Shown piece by piece: positions 1-12,035 of a stretch of 64,000 nt of DNA. Position 1 is the stretch's first letter. The number at the start of each line of letters is the position of its first letter. The DNA comes from Heligmosomoides polygyrus polygyrus (Eukaryota; Nematoda; Chromadorea; Rhabditida; Heligmosomidae): assembly GCA_947396885.1 (NCBI GenBank), contig OX377205.1, positions 23,609,407-23,673,406 of the forward strand. Direction: 5' to 3'. The notes beneath the pieces are model-generated. The model saw only the letters and a list, made by a program, of their open reading frames with translations. It ran no database searches and was not told the origin of the DNA. The position numbers and the translations under genes are program-made.

Positions 1-105
1 GCAGAAGATGCGGGTTCGAGTCCCGCCTGGCGCAAGAGTTTTGATCGCAACAAAACATCCTGTAACAACATGTAGCCTCTCTACCAGCCGCTCCAGGCTT
101 AAGCA
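1..105 (+). mobile_element. Family B tRNA-like element, right arm, cut by window start
   Basis: The first 33 bases are the 3' half of a tRNA-like sequence: a T-arm with a perfect B-box core (GGTTCGAGTCC) and an acceptor end GGCGC. The family tail AGTTTTGATCGCAACAAAAC follows, then a diverged 3' region containing CCAGCCGCTCCAGGCTTAAG. The same order is seen in the copies near 8.9 and 22.0 kb. The 5' half and any inverted partner arm lie outside the window. Confidence 0.7.
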
Positions 106-109
106 AATG

Positions 110-655
110 TGTTAAAGCTTTCAAGAGCGTCGAAGAAGTCGCGAAGAAAACGAAGAACGTCCGACTCCATGCCCACCTATTGGACTCCACCGTTCTTCTT
201 GCCCTACCGTACGCCTCAGAGAACACGCGATCAGCGACGCGCAGCGTGGAATCGAGAGGACGATGCTCGGAGTGACGCGACTCACGAAAGTGAGAGAAGG
301 CCTCCGGAGCTCCGAGCTTCGCCGATGTTCGAAGATCAGAGACGCTGTCGCATGAGCCAAGTCGTCGAAAATTATGTGGGCCGGCCACGCAATGCGATTC
401 GCATACACCCGCTGGACGAGAGCCGTTACCGACTGGATTCCGCGGGATGTCAAGAGAACAGCAGGATGCCCACCAACGCGTTGGTTGGACTTATTCTTAA
501 AAGCCCTGACCGAACAGCATGACGACTCTTCGTGTTCCTCGAGCGAGAAGGATCCTTTGGAGCACTCTTGCACGCGACAGGGACGAATGGCTCCCGCTAG
601 AGCATGTCGTTGATCAACGGGACGACAGGTGATACTGGTGATACAGGTGATATGA
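110..655 (+). pseudogene. RTE-type non-LTR retrotransposon, 3' end of the reverse transcriptase ORF, decayed
   Basis: Read across frames, this stretch encodes the C-terminal tail typical of nematode RTE endonuclease/reverse transcriptase proteins. Recognisable pieces in order are [51 protein letters not shown] and LARDRDEW, ending in VVDQRDDR and a stop. Frameshifts and stops interrupt it, so it is not functional. After the stop come short repeats of the type GGTGATACTGGTGATACAGG, as expected for an RTE 3' end. It is severely 5' truncated: endonuclease and catalytic RT domains are absent. Open frames on the opposite strand here are shadows. Confidence 0.85.
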
Positions 656-1480
656 CAAGGATCTATTCGACCTCTATCCCCAACCATTTAATGAATTTGT
701 CAAAATCGCAGCATCACATTAAGACATTTTGCGCTTTATTTTGCCCGAATTTGCATGTGTTGTGTCACAAACATTTTTTCTTCGTCACGACCAACTCTCA
801 CTGTGCCTCAGCATCGTGAAGTGCTGTTGTACGTGTTGAGCTCTACGCGAAGTTGGTAAACGGAGTTTTTTTTACTGTCCAACGTTCGCCTTCTTCAGAA
901 CCTGAAAGGGCTAAATCAATTAGAAGTTATCACACCAAATGTCGCCTCAACCCGACTAAGTTCAGTGTCAAATTTTGTAGAAGGGGGTCAATAGAGAGAA
1001 AGTTCCAATGTCGTACCCGACGGCAGTCCAGCGATGGACCATTGGAGTCATTCATTCGCAATGATCATCCTTCCTTCACAAGAATGACGACGACCTCTTT
1101 TAAAGCACAAACACAAAGCGCGTCAGGTACCCTGCTACCAAGTACATAGTATTTTCTGAAAGCCTCACCCTAAGTTGAAGGAGGTCCAGGATGGGTTGCC
1201 TATTTTGATATTTTGATAAACTGATTTATTGATAAAGTACCTTATTCAGTGAGTCAACTGCTAGTCCTTTTGAAAAAAAAAACTCTTCGTGTTACTCATG
1301 GAAAAAATCTTTTCTTGCAAATCTTCAAAAAGAGCGCTTTTCCTGTAATATCCTGTGATCAATTAATTTTGTATCTCTTCTGGTACAACAATTGCTCTTC
1401 ACTTTTGCTGGTCTTTAAAGAGCCAACTTTTGCAGTGTTTTTTGTGTTCAATTTGTTTTGTACCTCTTTTGGCTCAATAA
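656..1480. other. No recognised feature
   Basis: AT-rich sequence with scattered short open frames that match nothing I know. I see no repeat-family ends or RNA gene. Confidence 0.5.
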
Positions 1481-1481
1481 A

Positions 1482-1503
1482 TGTTCATTGTTCATTGTTC
1501 AAA
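1482..1503 (+). repeat. Short TTGTTCA-type tandem tail
   Basis: Three tandem copies of a 7-bp unit (TGTTCAT-like) follow a T-rich stretch containing TTTTGGCTCAATAAA. The arrangement resembles the 3' tail of a retroposon, but the element upstream is not identified. Confidence 0.4.
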
Positions 1504-1544
1504 TTCTTTCCTAGGCTTCAGATGCTGTCCATATCTTATCCTCG

Positions 1545-1838
1545 TGCGCGTGGAGCGCAGTCGGAGGAGATGCCGACTGTCGCCTGCACCCAATACCAGG
1601 TTCCTGTTTCGAATTTCCCGCCCAGGCCAAGCAAGCCTTCCATCCCTCCGGGGTCGGTGAATTGGTACCAGACTTGTCTGGGAAGGATAAAGCGCTGACT
1701 TGTTCATCGACTGGCCACCGCAAGTCATTGTATGGCCAAATACGCATTCAGCACGCCTCCACGACATCCCGTAGAAATAGAATGCGTGGCGCATCCCAAC
1801 GAGGATTGAATAACGCCGTCGTTTATCCTTTATTTATC
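1545..1838 (+). mobile_element. SINE-A copy, near full length
   Basis: The copy starts with a tRNA-like head (A-box-like GAGCGCAGTCGG, B-box-like TTTCGAATTTCCC). It continues through the family body (GGGGTCGGTGAATTGGTACC, GACTTGTCTGGGAAGGATAA, ACGACATCCCGTAGAA) and ends at AACGCCGTCGTTTATCC with the CTTTATC-type tail. Long open frames on either strand here are translations of the SINE, not genes. Confidence 0.9.
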
Positions 1839-2677
1839 TTTTTATCTTGTCCTCATCCTGCACAACGCTTTAAATGCATTTCGATTTCTTAAAATAAAGA
1901 ACCATGTTCGTAGTCAGTAAGCTCTTACAGTTGGCTGATGCACTATTACTAACATTGAGACAGCTTTGCTAACCATCGCACACCTCGAGGGTCGTAGAAG
2001 AGCACCACGGTTGGCGCAACAGTTTGAGCTCCTTTTTGCAGTGCATATTATCCTACTACATCGTGTTTATTCCCTTATCATGATGACTAGGAGGGCGTAT
2101 TGTGTTGTCGTTTTCCTAAACTCAAATAGCCACTAGTTTGAGTGGATCGCTGGAGTTTTGTTTTTGAACGCTTTTTTTTTCTTCAGTCGTCTCTTACGCC
2201 CAACTCTCGCGGCGATTTTCTTTCCAAAGGGCTGTTCGCGCCGTAAGTCATGGAAACAGAGATGGATTGTTCGACGAGTTAGTGCGAAAATAATGGATGA
2301 TAACCATGCAAACTAGCCGCAGCCAGACAATACAGACTGCAGCACAATAGCGTGGCCTTTTTCCATTGGTGCTGGTGCTGGCTGTGAGAGAGAGGCAACC
2401 ATTCGTTTCAATTCCTGTTCAAATTGCAGTGCAGAAAGTCACAGCCACATCCAGCCATACCTTTTGTTCACTTTGTCCTTACCATTCGCAGGATCGGTGA
2501 ATGTTATCTACATAGGCCACTTTCAAAAAAAAAAGAGTGCAGAGCATGGAACATGGAGTTGCCTGCTCGATTGCTCTGGACTCCATGTAGCTCTCCTGTT
2601 TTGTGGCACTGAGACTTTGATAGCTTCAATTTTTGTAAGAACCAATGATTTTGAGACCTGTATTGTATTGTTTTCTG

Positions 2678-2915
2678 GTAGTAACGGCGCAGTGGAAGGG
2701 GGCGCCAAGTGTCGCGTGCACCTCGGACTGATTGCGAGGGTTTTCGTCCGAGTCCTGCCCTGCCCAACCAACGCATCCCTGTGGGGTCGGTACTAGGCCT
2801 GTCTGCACTTGATAATACAATGACTTGTTCATGGGCCTGCCTCCGCAAGTCGTTGTGTCCATCAAATTCGCATTCAAATCGCCTCCACGACATCCCATAG
2901 AAGGAATTCGGGACG
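2678..2915 (+). mobile_element. SINE-A copy, diverged
   Basis: The family order is kept but strongly mutated: an A-box remnant (ACGGCGCAGTGG), TCGCGTGCACC, CCAACCAACGCATCC, GGGGTCGGT and CGCCTCCACGACATCCCATAG. The 3' tail is lost. Confidence 0.75.
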
Positions 2916-3777
2916 TGGCTGCGCTGGAAGGTCTGCAAGGCGTTTTTTCCCGGGGACAACTGGGCAGCTGGTGCATGCGGGCTTTCCGCCAGTCTCGGTC
3001 CACAATTAGATAATCCGACGTAATGCGCTGCTCAGGCTTCGGGATTAATTGAAGTCCCGTCCATCGACGTCTCGTTTGGCTCTTCATAGTCGGATTGACA
3101 ACTTGGATATTGCTTGCTAGATCCGTTGCTGTCAGCGGATGTTTTTGGAAGACGTGTCCATCCTTCCACCATGTGTGGGAGGCTCCTGCGATTTGTCATC
3201 GCTTCTTTACATTGTTTATCAAGTCTTTATTCTGTTTATTTTCATTATTCACTTTTTATATTTTTGTCTTTTTATTGCCTAGTATTCGCCTCTAGTGGTC
3301 TACTTCTTATGAATTTCAATATTTTGTTGAATTTTCAAGTTGTGGTTTTCGTTGTCAGGTTGTGTATCGTCTCTCACATAAAGGTCATTAACAAATTTGT
3401 GCTTGTCGGACAGGGCACCGTTAGAAAAACAAAGGAAACACTTGCCATAAATTTTCAACGAAAAATCTCCTGGTCGGCCTGTGTGTTGTCTATGTAAACA
3501 GTTTAATTTCAGCTTTGTCGCCGTTCTCAAACAGACAGAATGAAGTTGCACCACCCGCTAGAGTAGATTCTCATCAATATCTCCTCTGAAACGACCTTTC
3601 TTGTTATTCCTCGACTACTGTAATGGTTTTCTATTTACATAAAAATTTAAATTTATTGATTAAAATATATATTCAGTGAGAGGCTGTTTAATGAGCATCA
3701 CTGCTGGACAGAATTTTTGCTTTTCTGAAAGCCGTTCTGTTGGTGTGTGCAATTTGAGGATGTCGCACTAACCTTCT

Positions 3778-3940
3778 GGGGCCGAGTTCATCAACGACTA
3801 ACCGCGGGTATAGAGGGTAGAGATACCCACGATGAAGCCTGCGTCTCTGACTCTTCCCTTATATGTACCTCTACCTGACTCTTATCTTATCTCTACCCGT
3901 AACACCCCACATACCTACGGGTTTAGTTGTTGATGACACC
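3778..3940. mobile_element. Family D MITE
   Basis: The left end GGGCCGAGTTCATCAACGAC pairs with the right end, which reads on the other strand GGTGTCATCAACAACTAAAC. The interior is AT/CT-rich and non-coding. The core ATTCATCAAC-like end is shared with the two elements at 15.4 and 15.6 kb. Part of the interior also resembles the tandem units at 41.5-41.9 kb. Confidence 0.65.
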
Positions 3941-4039
3941 ACGGTCTTATGAAAACCGGCCACGGGTTTCATGAAGTGCTCGGAGAGCACTAATGTGGGT
4001 GAGGTCTGGACCACAGAAATTTCTTCAGGCTCCGTGACA

Positions 4040-4330
4040 CACTAGCGCGCGTGTGCATGATTGCTCGAGGGACCCGAATCGATTCGTGGTTCGACTCCTG
4101 CTTAGGCCAACCAAACGTGCCATGTATACTGGGTAGCTATACTGGGTAGCTAAGATCGTCGTATCATGCGCGCCTAATAAGGAAAAACATAGGCTTTTCA
4201 CAGACAGCAAACCGTAGTCGATGAGTAGACGAAATACGCATTCAGGCTGTCTCTACGATAATCCGCTGAATAAGAACGCGTGGCTCATCCCAAGGGGGAA
4301 TGAATGTCACCGTGTTCTATTTTTTATGCG
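4040..4330 (+). mobile_element. SINE-A copy, strongly diverged or rearranged
   Basis: A tRNA-like head with a clear B box (GTGGTTCGACTCCTGC) and then TAGGCCAACCAA is followed by unrelated sequence holding a 13-bp tandem duplication (TATACTGGGTAGC twice). The family 3' part resumes with AAATACGCATTCAG and ACGCGTGGCTCATCCCAAG. The middle of the SINE is missing. Confidence 0.6.
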
Positions 4331-4889
4331 GCCAAACCTCTGCTTCTTCCTGGAAGGTCTGAAGATATGATACTTTTTGTGACCGCAAATCGTGGAAGTC
4401 TCGCTTGGCCACTCTGGCACGCGATAGGTAGCGTGCGACATGGCGCGTGGTAGGAAATCTAGCGGTAGTATTCAGACCAATATTCATCCGTCAAGGGTTG
4501 ATCAGTAGTACCAAATTCATCTGGTGAATAGCGAATTCTATAACAAATGTTGGATTTATCCTAGGGGACAGCACTTCACACAGTCCGTCTGACATGGAGC
4601 AAAAATGATTTAAATGATTCTACAAACGCAACACACTGAAAATCCTACAAGAGAGCCGATTTGTTCGAGTCGATTTTCTACAGGTGCTCCCATCCAACTG
4701 GGATAGATTCCAAATAGCTATGTACACCCCCCTCCCCATGCAGTACGCTGTTCATGATTGTTAGTCCAGTAGAGATGTGTCAAATGCGCAGAGTCCTCGA
4801 TAGTACTGAGTATATGGCTAATGAAGTTTTACATGTTTGTTGAAGCCTAGAACGGTTATTATAGAGGTTATAAGCTGATAGGTGGTTCT

Positions 4890-5245
4890 TCAGTGGCGAA
4901 CAAAGCACTGACGCCAGACGGGACTCGAACCGGCACCATCCCCTTTCCGGGGAGGATACTACGCGTTACACCACCGGCGTCGTTTGATCGCGAGTAACTC
5001 GACGATACGGCGTCGACGAAACATTTGTTAAAATGAAGATTTTTGCTTATCGGGTTCCATGCTGGTTTCAGCGATCGACCATCCCAATATCACCGGTGGG
5101 CGTCGACAGACCTCGAGGATATCGCGGATGCTTCGTGAGATCGAACGGCGACGGTGGCGTAGGGCGCAACACTGCTGCTCGGAAAGCAGAAGGTGCGGGT
5201 GCGAGTCCTGCCTGGCGCAGAATTTTTGTTCGCAACAGGACTTTG
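4890..5245. mobile_element. Family B foldback: two tRNA-like arms head to head
   Basis: The left arm, on the minus strand at 4910-4981, is 72 nt with a 7-bp acceptor stem that pairs completely (one G-U). The right arm, on the plus strand at 5148-5218, has B box GGGTGCGAGTCCTGCC and GCAGAAGG. Outside each acceptor lies the family tail (TTTGTTCGC on the right; its complement GCGAACAAA on the left). About 165 bp separates the arms. The anticodon-loop region lacks the universal U33, so neither arm looks like a working tRNA gene. Confidence 0.75.
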
Positions 5246-6393
5246 TTATGCTATGTTACAACCTCAACAGGACCCACCTGAAACTTAGAGAGAATGACCA
5301 TAAAAAGAGGAAAAGGAGAAAGAAACTAAACATTCATTTAACAGCCTGTGACTAATGAAATGTTTTCCTTTTTCGTAATTTTTAGTGGAAGTGGAAGGTT
5401 TCACGCCTATCCACTTCGTAAGCTATGGCATCGCCATGGTCTCTAACGTGCACTTTAACCCATGACAAATGCGGGTTCTCCCATGCTGTTCCGCATAAAT
5501 GTATTGAACAGTGTGCTGTTCCCCAGAGACCATTATCTCGACGCAATTCTTCTCGTCGTTTCTCTGAGGGGGATGGGGCAGTGGGTAAGTAGTCAATTTC
5601 ACTCTAATTTCGAGACAGTTACACGTTCTAGAGCCGCGGATGAAAAGATTCAGATGAGGTTTTGAAAGTGCAGAAAAGACGCCGACCAAACTATGGAAGG
5701 ATAGAGAATAGTGGAACGTTAAGAGCAGACTCATAGCGCTCCAGAGGTGAATCTAGTCATGAGTCCTTTAGTTGTTCATGAGCTGCCTCTTCCTGCCGGA
5801 AGTGTTTAGCGTTACTTAAAGTTTGGGCTCGTTTGCTTTCATCTGCCTTCTCTTCATTGATGCTCCCTCCCATGGCGATGTCCGACAGAGTCCAATGAAA
5901 CAACGAATGATGTGATTAGAATTCCGGAAAGTCATCTCCTCGTTTCGGAAAAAGTAAATTGGGTTTCCATGTATTGATCTTGAGGGGACTGGTTCTGCAG
6001 CGCATGCCACATTACAATATCCTCCCTAACAATTACTTACCGTAAAAAGCAGTGTAGCACATGGTTCCATTAGCGTTCATTCATCATTGTCGTCATCTTC
6101 TCCTTAGTATTCATGTTTGTCCGTTTTTTCTGGCTATTTTTGAGCGTCTTCCGTAGTACCCATATCAATGTATTTTAGTGAGGAAATTCGATGGGCTTTC
6201 TACCGAAAAGCACTTCTTCTACGTGCTGTCTCTGGCGATAATTCATCAATTTAAAGCAGATTCTCTATTTTCGTTGATAGGGCTTTCCCTCTCCTGCTCT
6301 CGAAGGGAATATTTCGGCGCAAGGTACGCTATCATTCCGCAGACTTCGGTCTTGTTCTATGTACTACTACGACATTGCTTGTCAGTAGCCATG
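5246..6393. other. No recognised feature
   Basis: There are no repeat-family ends, RNA genes or convincing coding segments. The short open frames here are unassigned. Confidence 0.5.
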
Positions 6394-6665
6394 AGAGGAC
6401 GATAGCGCAGCTGAGGCGTCGATTCGTATCCCGATTCGACGGTTGTTGGTTCGGGTCCCACCTAGGCCAACCATGCCTTCCATCCCTTTTGCGCTGATGA
6501 ACAGGTACCTTTCATGTCTGAAAGACACATTTGGGTGGTCGCCGCAAGTCATTTTTATAGACCAAGTGCGCATTCAAATGGCCTCCGCGATATTCCGCGC
6601 AAGGAGAATTCCTGGCGCATCGCATGTAGGATTGCCTGTTGCTATCATTTATGCTCTTATCCTTA
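6394..6665 (+). mobile_element. SINE-A copy, diverged
   Basis: A strong A box (GATAGCGCAGCTGAGG) and B box (TGGTTCGGGTCCC) lead into CCTAGGCCAACCATGCC, CATCCCTTTTGCG, GGTCGCCGCAAGTCATT and GCGCATTCAAATGGCC. The 3' end TTATGCTCTTATCCTT is a degraded tail. Flanking duplications are not recognisable. Confidence 0.8.
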
Positions 6666-8685
6666 TCAGTACCCTGAAAAGAAAGGAGAAGTGTTCCTAG
6701 AGAGAGTGAGAATTTGCGAAATCCTTTCTTTGCATGGAACACTTTCACAAAAAGCGAAACAATACCGCTATCAGATGCTGAGGAACCAACGTTCACCCAG
6801 CGTGAGTGCGGATAAGCTTCCGTCTGCAACGTAAACTGAGTGGCGTCAGAACAGAAGCAAAAATGGTGAAGAGGAGAGTTTTCTCTTCTCCTTTGACAGC
6901 ACCCACTGAGAAAGATTGTGTATAAGGCAGTTTGACTTCAAAACCTTTCATAGTTACCCAGAAATTAGATGAAATAAAACAAACGAAATAATGTATGAAT
7001 AAATTGGGAAACACAAGGTTAAAATTTCAATTCAATTCAGTTCTTTTATGCTTTCTACTACAACCACAACAAGGAAATGCTTGCAAAATAAGTAATAACT
7101 AGTACGTATTACATTAAACTTTGAAGGCCAGTAAAAGAATTACTGCAGGTAAGAGAGACAAAAACGAATAAAACTGACATTTGGATTAGCCTGCTGGCTG
7201 TCAGTTTTCTGCGAATTCATCAGAAGCAAGTGAAATTCAGTTCGCTAGTTAGAAAATGACCAATTTGATTATTTTTATCCTTGAGTCCTCTCTCATGGCA
7301 AGAAACGCTAGGGATAACATAACATTTTTGACCATGTATCAAATTAAGCATGTGTCTTTTTTAGAAGGATGTTGCGTAGGCGAAGATATTTGAGAAAAAA
7401 ACTGCGATACAGTTTTGCATGGAGTTATATGAGAAGTTACTAGTACATAACTCCTCATATTTCACCGAAACCGTCATGAATTAAGGTTGATTTTGACAGG
7501 ATTTTCAGCAGGTCGTGCTTTGGTCTTTCGAACATTGATACTCTATTGCAGTTGAAGGCTCAGGACTTAAAAAGGCCTTACCGCATCCAATCTGGAGATC
7601 TCATAAGTGCCCTACACCCAACCATATTTCCCAATCAAGAGTAAACCCCGTTCAGGAAAATCGGGCAGAATCTCGGCTAGTTTTTGTTACTGCATAACGC
7701 AAGATGTTCTTTCGAGGGGCGAACTCGTTCGTTACCTTACACTAAAAGGGCAAATCCGACGAGTCTTTGGGGCCCAAATGAGCTTGCTGCAGAAAAGTTG
7801 AATGCAGTCGCAAAGGGACATTGCCACATATTCTGGGTGATGGAAAAATACATGGACCGTATACCTGTGGAGCTACCAATGTGTTGTTCTTCAGCTTACA
7901 ACGAGGCTTCGGTCATCGGGTAGTTTTGGAGGTCAACTATTCAGTTTAATGAGGAGTGGAGCAAATATAATTGCAGTACAACAAGTTCCTTCTTCAGAAC
8001 ACCGTCTGCTTTAATTGGAAAACACTTTGTTTTTGACTAATTTTAATTTTACTAGTAAATATTGATAGTCAAGACTAAAGGACCGAGATAGAGTTAATCA
8101 ATCCCTCTGTGGAATGCAGCACGCGTTTTACTTCGGCGGATCATGATAGATGCAATGTCTCGTCCTTATCGCTAGTGTTTGAATCCCAGTGAACCTCGCA
8201 GCGCCTAAAGCGGTTTCCTGACGCTTTCTAGATGAGGCTTTACATCGCCGAGAGCATAGTTCCGTTGAAATATGGTGCGAACCAGAGCATCCATCAGGCG
8301 TGCAGCGCTAGTCAAACCTGAAATTTGCAATTGCTGCCCATATCGTGCGTGTCACGAACACCAAAATTGATCTCAACGAGCACCAGATTCGTGGAAACAC
8401 TGAGCAAGATGGGGTTTCATGAGTGTCACCCTCGGCTACGCCTAGTCTACGTGAGGCAGCATTCCATGGCCTTCTGTGCTACCTTCTCATTGTTATCTGA
8501 TTGTGAGACAACGCAGCATTTAACGATTCAAGAAAAGACAAGTACGACTGTAGTAGGTGTGTTTAGGTCATTAATCGGGTCAGACAGTTTTGGTGCAGTG
8601 ATAACACACCAAATTGTATTCTATATTAGCTTTAATTTTTAATTTTTATTCAGTTTTTTTCAATTTGCTTTTTAATGTGCTTAAA
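6666..8685. other. No recognised feature
   Basis: Two kilobases of AT-rich sequence. Open frames up to about 105 codons overlap on both strands without codon bias or known motifs. Confidence 0.5.
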
Positions 8686-8698
8686 TACTCATGTATCT

Positions 8699-8969
8699 CA
8701 AATCGGTTTCATTAAGCCTCAAGTGGCTGGTATCGAGGTAGTAGGCTGTCACAACGATGTTTTGTGCTGATATGCTGATATCAGCGGCCAGGTCATCCCG
8801 AATACGGGTGAGTGCTGATCGGCCCACGAGGTGTGGATGTTGCGTTCGGTCAAACGGCGCCGGTGGTGTAAAGGCGTAGAGCATTCCCGCCCGGTCAGAG
8901 GGAGGTGCGGGCTCGAGTCCCGCCTGGCGCTAGAAGTTTTGATCGCAACAAAACATCGTTGTGGCAGCT
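8699..8969. mobile_element. Family B foldback with 13-bp target-site duplication
   Basis: The right part holds a tRNA-like sequence at 8857-8930 with T-arm GCGGGCTCGAGTCCCGC, then AGTTTTGATCGCAACAAAAC and ATCGTTGTGGCAGC. The left part (8699-8767) is the reverse complement of the family 3' region: CTGTCACAACGATGTTTTGT mirrors the right end, and it extends to CAAGTGGCTGGTATCGAGG, which mirrors sequence downstream of the arm at 22.0 kb. The unit is flanked by TACTCATGTATCT at 8686-8698 and again at 8970-8982, a perfect 13-bp direct repeat. This suggests the inverted structure inserted as one unit. Confidence 0.8.
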
Positions 8970-8982
8970 TACTCATGTATCT

Positions 8983-10041
8983 GTTTAAAGGCAGAATTGT
9001 GTCCTTTACAAGCATGTGCTCATTAGAAGTTTTCTTAGCCTTCCTGAATTACCACATATTTTACTGGAATATGAAGACTGCGTTTTTTCACCGATTTATA
9101 TATATTAGGTTCGTCAGTTATAACTTCACTGGTAGAAAATCAAAGCAGACAACTTCAACTGTAGCGCTTGTAGAAAAGGAAGGTCGAAAAGCATAAATCT
9201 ATTCATTGTTAGCGATATTTCAATTCATAATTTTATCAAGCTTGAGGTGGAGTCAAATTATGATTAGCTGCCTTTATGTCGCAGCCTTTTCTCTCTATTT
9301 ATTTTCCTTCCATTATCAAATTCTGGATATGCCTCCTCTATAAGGTTGACGGTGGAGAGGTTCTTACATAAAAAAGTGCCCCGGGCTTCTCTTTTCTATT
9401 CTCAATACAGGCTATTAAGCAGCAATCGGACTGACCTTTTTTTTACAAGCCGATTTTCTTCTTTTGCTTCCTGGCCGCCGCCGTGATGTGTACCAGTATA
9501 ATGAGGTCTCTGAAAGATGGGACTCGCCCGGCGATGCGTGCCCAGATACCTATGGAACTGGAACACATAACACCGTGTTCAACCTAGAATGCTAGCTGAT
9601 TCTCACCCTGGTACCGTAGTGCAGGTCGGTTCTACTGTAGATACGCAAAAGCATCATTTTTTATTAAATGATTTAAATATTGATATTCTACAATAGTTAT
9701 TTCTTCTATGAAAAAATGCCTTTTGAATCAAGACCTCCTCAGGCGGTTTCAAGTTTTTGCTGAGGAGTGAAACATCTGTTATGAAACCCACGTTTCTTAT
9801 TGTTCGGTTGACTATGAATAACTCTGTCATTCCGTTCTTTATGTTATCCAGCCGATTAAATGGCTCCCATCTAATTGTGTTCACTTGCTTTTCTGTTGTT
9901 ATTTTTTGTTTCTTTTTTTCACTTTTTATTACTGAAGCTGTTTCTACTCACCATCATTATTTTTTGTATTCAGTGTCGTGGAGGATTTTCCCCGTAGTTG
10001 ACTGTCCAGTGGTGCACTCCGTCAAGCGGCGTGGTGAATAA
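8983..10041. other. No recognised feature
   Basis: AT-rich, with poly-pyrimidine runs. No repeat-family ends, and no coding segment that I recognise. Confidence 0.5.
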
Positions 10042-10600
10042 ATAAATCCTGTATCCTGTCGTCCCGTTGATCATCTACTTGCTCGAGCGGGCGCCAGCAG
10101 CGTCTCCATTCGTCCCTGTCGTGTGCCGGAGTGCTCCAATGGATTCTCCTCGCTCGAGGGACACGAAGAGCGTCATATCGGTCGTTCAGGGCTTTCACGA
10201 AGAAGTCCGTCCAACGCGTTGGTGGGCGTTGTGGTGTTCTTTTGACATTTCGCGGAATCCAGTCGGGTGCCTGCGAAGCGCATTACGTATCCGGCCCACC
10301 TAATTTTCGACAACTTGGCCCACGCGACAGCGTCGCTGATCTTCGAACGTCGGCGAAGCTCGGAACTCCGAAGGCCTTCTCTCACTTGCATGAGTCATGA
10401 CACTTCGAGCAACGCCCTCTTTATTCCACGCAGCCCGACGCTGATCGCGTGTTCGTCCTGCTTTCGTATAGCCAAGGTCTCTGAGGAGTAGGTTAGGGCA
10501 GGAAGAACAGCGGAGTCGAATAAATGGGCACGGGTCGAACGTTCTTCGTCTTCTTCGCGACCTCTTCGACGCTCTTGAAAGCTCCCCAAGCCGCTCGTTT
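10042..10600 (-). pseudogene. RTE-type retrotransposon, 3' end of the reverse transcriptase ORF, decayed
   Basis: The minus strand encodes the RTE C-terminal tail in two frames: SFQERRRGREEDEERST, LFDSAVLPALTYSSETLAIR and KQDEHAISVGLRGIKRALLE in one, then VREGLRSSELRRRSKISDAV and [16 protein letters not shown] in another. A deletion follows the last motif, and the conserved tryptophan-arginine segment is missing. The 3' end abuts AT-rich sequence. It is a 5'-truncated, frameshifted copy related to those at 0.1, 37.5 and 49.7 kb. Confidence 0.85.
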
Positions 10601-10625
10601 AAATAAATAAATAAACAAATAAATT
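10598..10625. repeat. AAAT microsatellite
   Basis: A short (AAAT)n run with interruptions lies next to the upstream end of the RTE fragment. Confidence 0.8.
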
Positions 10626-11159
10626 AAGTATTTAGGACATACATAGGTGGGGACCTATATAGAAGGAGTTGGCCATAGTCATTGAGAGAAAGCAGACGGA
10701 AAGGATGAAGGACAGTTGTTGAAGCAGATGACTAAAGATACGGGTTTTCAATGTGTCGCTGCCGCTGATGACCTGAAAAATCTTGTGAGGCCAATAAAAT
10801 GGACGAAAGTTGGGTGCAACATTGATCCATCAACGACAAAATACTGCACTTGTGAAATGTGGGGTTCCACAGCTCTCAGAGCGAATCGTTAAGAAGTGCG
10901 CCTTCTGTCAGTTACAACTGCTAGCATAGAAGATACATTTTAAACCAGATACAACTTGTGTGGTTGCCAAAACTTCCTATCCCCGAGTTTCAGCAGATTT
11001 TTTGGACCCTGTCCAGCAAATTGTTAGTCATACCTAACGATTGTAGGTCTACATTCTGATTGATTTTCCGATTGTTTTTCAAATCAGATAAGACCACTAT
11101 CACATATAGAGAACATTTATTGCGAAACTGAAGCTGTTGAGGAAGTTACAATGTTGTCT

Positions 11160-11345
11160 ACTTGCGATCAGAACTTTCATGTCAGGCGGGACTCGAACCC
11201 GCATCTTCTGCTTTCAGGGCAACGATGCTACGCATTACAGCTTATAGTTGCTAGGAAGATATCGTGGATATTCTGCTCGGTCAACCAGCGCTGATGATGT
11301 AGCGCGTAACATTGCTGCCCGGAAAACAAAATTGCTGGTAACAGC
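11160..11345. mobile_element. Family B foldback, compact head-to-head pair
   Basis: The left arm (about 11166-11241, minus strand) reads on its own strand GCAGAAGATGCGGGTTCGAG then TCCCGCCTGAC and the tail GTTCTGATCGCAAG. The right arm (from 11288, plus strand) reads GCGCTGATGATGTAGCGCG, AACATTGCTGCCCGGAAAAC, then decays before its T-arm. The 45-bp spacer contains GATATCGTGGATATTCTGC, similar to the leader of the 5.1 kb copy. Arms face each other 5' to 5'. Confidence 0.75.
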
Positions 11346-12035
11346 ATGGGTCCGGTCAAGCTGAAGGCTTTACTAGTAACAATGCTTTATAGAAATAGTA
11401 TTAATAATAATTAATCATGGAGGTGGCCATAAAAATACAAATTAAAAGCCAAAACATTGTTTGAGGTCAAGTGATAAGGATCTTCCGTTTCTTCGAACTG
11501 AGTAGCTATTTTTTCTTAAGATACTCTGTAAAGGTAGTTTTTAGATATTGAATATTTTTCTTTAAAAAACCAAATTTTAACTGGGTTTGACTATGTTTAG
11601 TTAAACTATAGATGCACGTGACTTTACTTGCAAAAAGTTTATTCTATCTCTTAAAATGTCTGGTTTACAATGAAAGGTGTCCATAGTAAAGTGAAATTGG
11701 GATATACACCTAGAATACTGACGGAGCTTTTTTGCAGTCCAATACTCCATCGCTTTTTGACACTTTTTGAGATAGTGATTCGGGTTTAGCTGATGGATAG
11801 AGTGCTACCACTCTGTTGTGTCTGAGCTGTTGAGAGTGCGGTCTGGTGACTGTACGTCTGTCAGCAAAGTAGACGCTGAATCAAGCGACGCGATGTCAGC
11901 TTGAAGTTCTCGAGCAGTGATGTCAACGCGCTCGTATTCCTTCGCCTTTGGAGGGCTACTGATCCGTCTGTATAGCAGACCGTACTTGCATTCATTTTTC
12001 TTCTTCAATGGCATGTTATTCTACAAAAATGGTTG

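Noticed and set aside
121..687. A 188-codon minus-strand protein
   Set aside because: It is the reverse shadow of the plus-strand RTE C-terminal region; the family's known motifs read on the plus strand.
4910..4981. A functional tRNA gene
   Set aside because: The acceptor stem pairs well, but the anticodon loop lacks U33 and is irregular, the T-stem has a mismatch, and the same sequence recurs as part of a mobile family with fixed flanks.
8857..8930. A functional tRNA gene
   Set aside because: The T-arm is perfect but the anticodon arm does not form a normal 5-bp stem with a 7-nt loop. It sits inside a flanked mobile unit.
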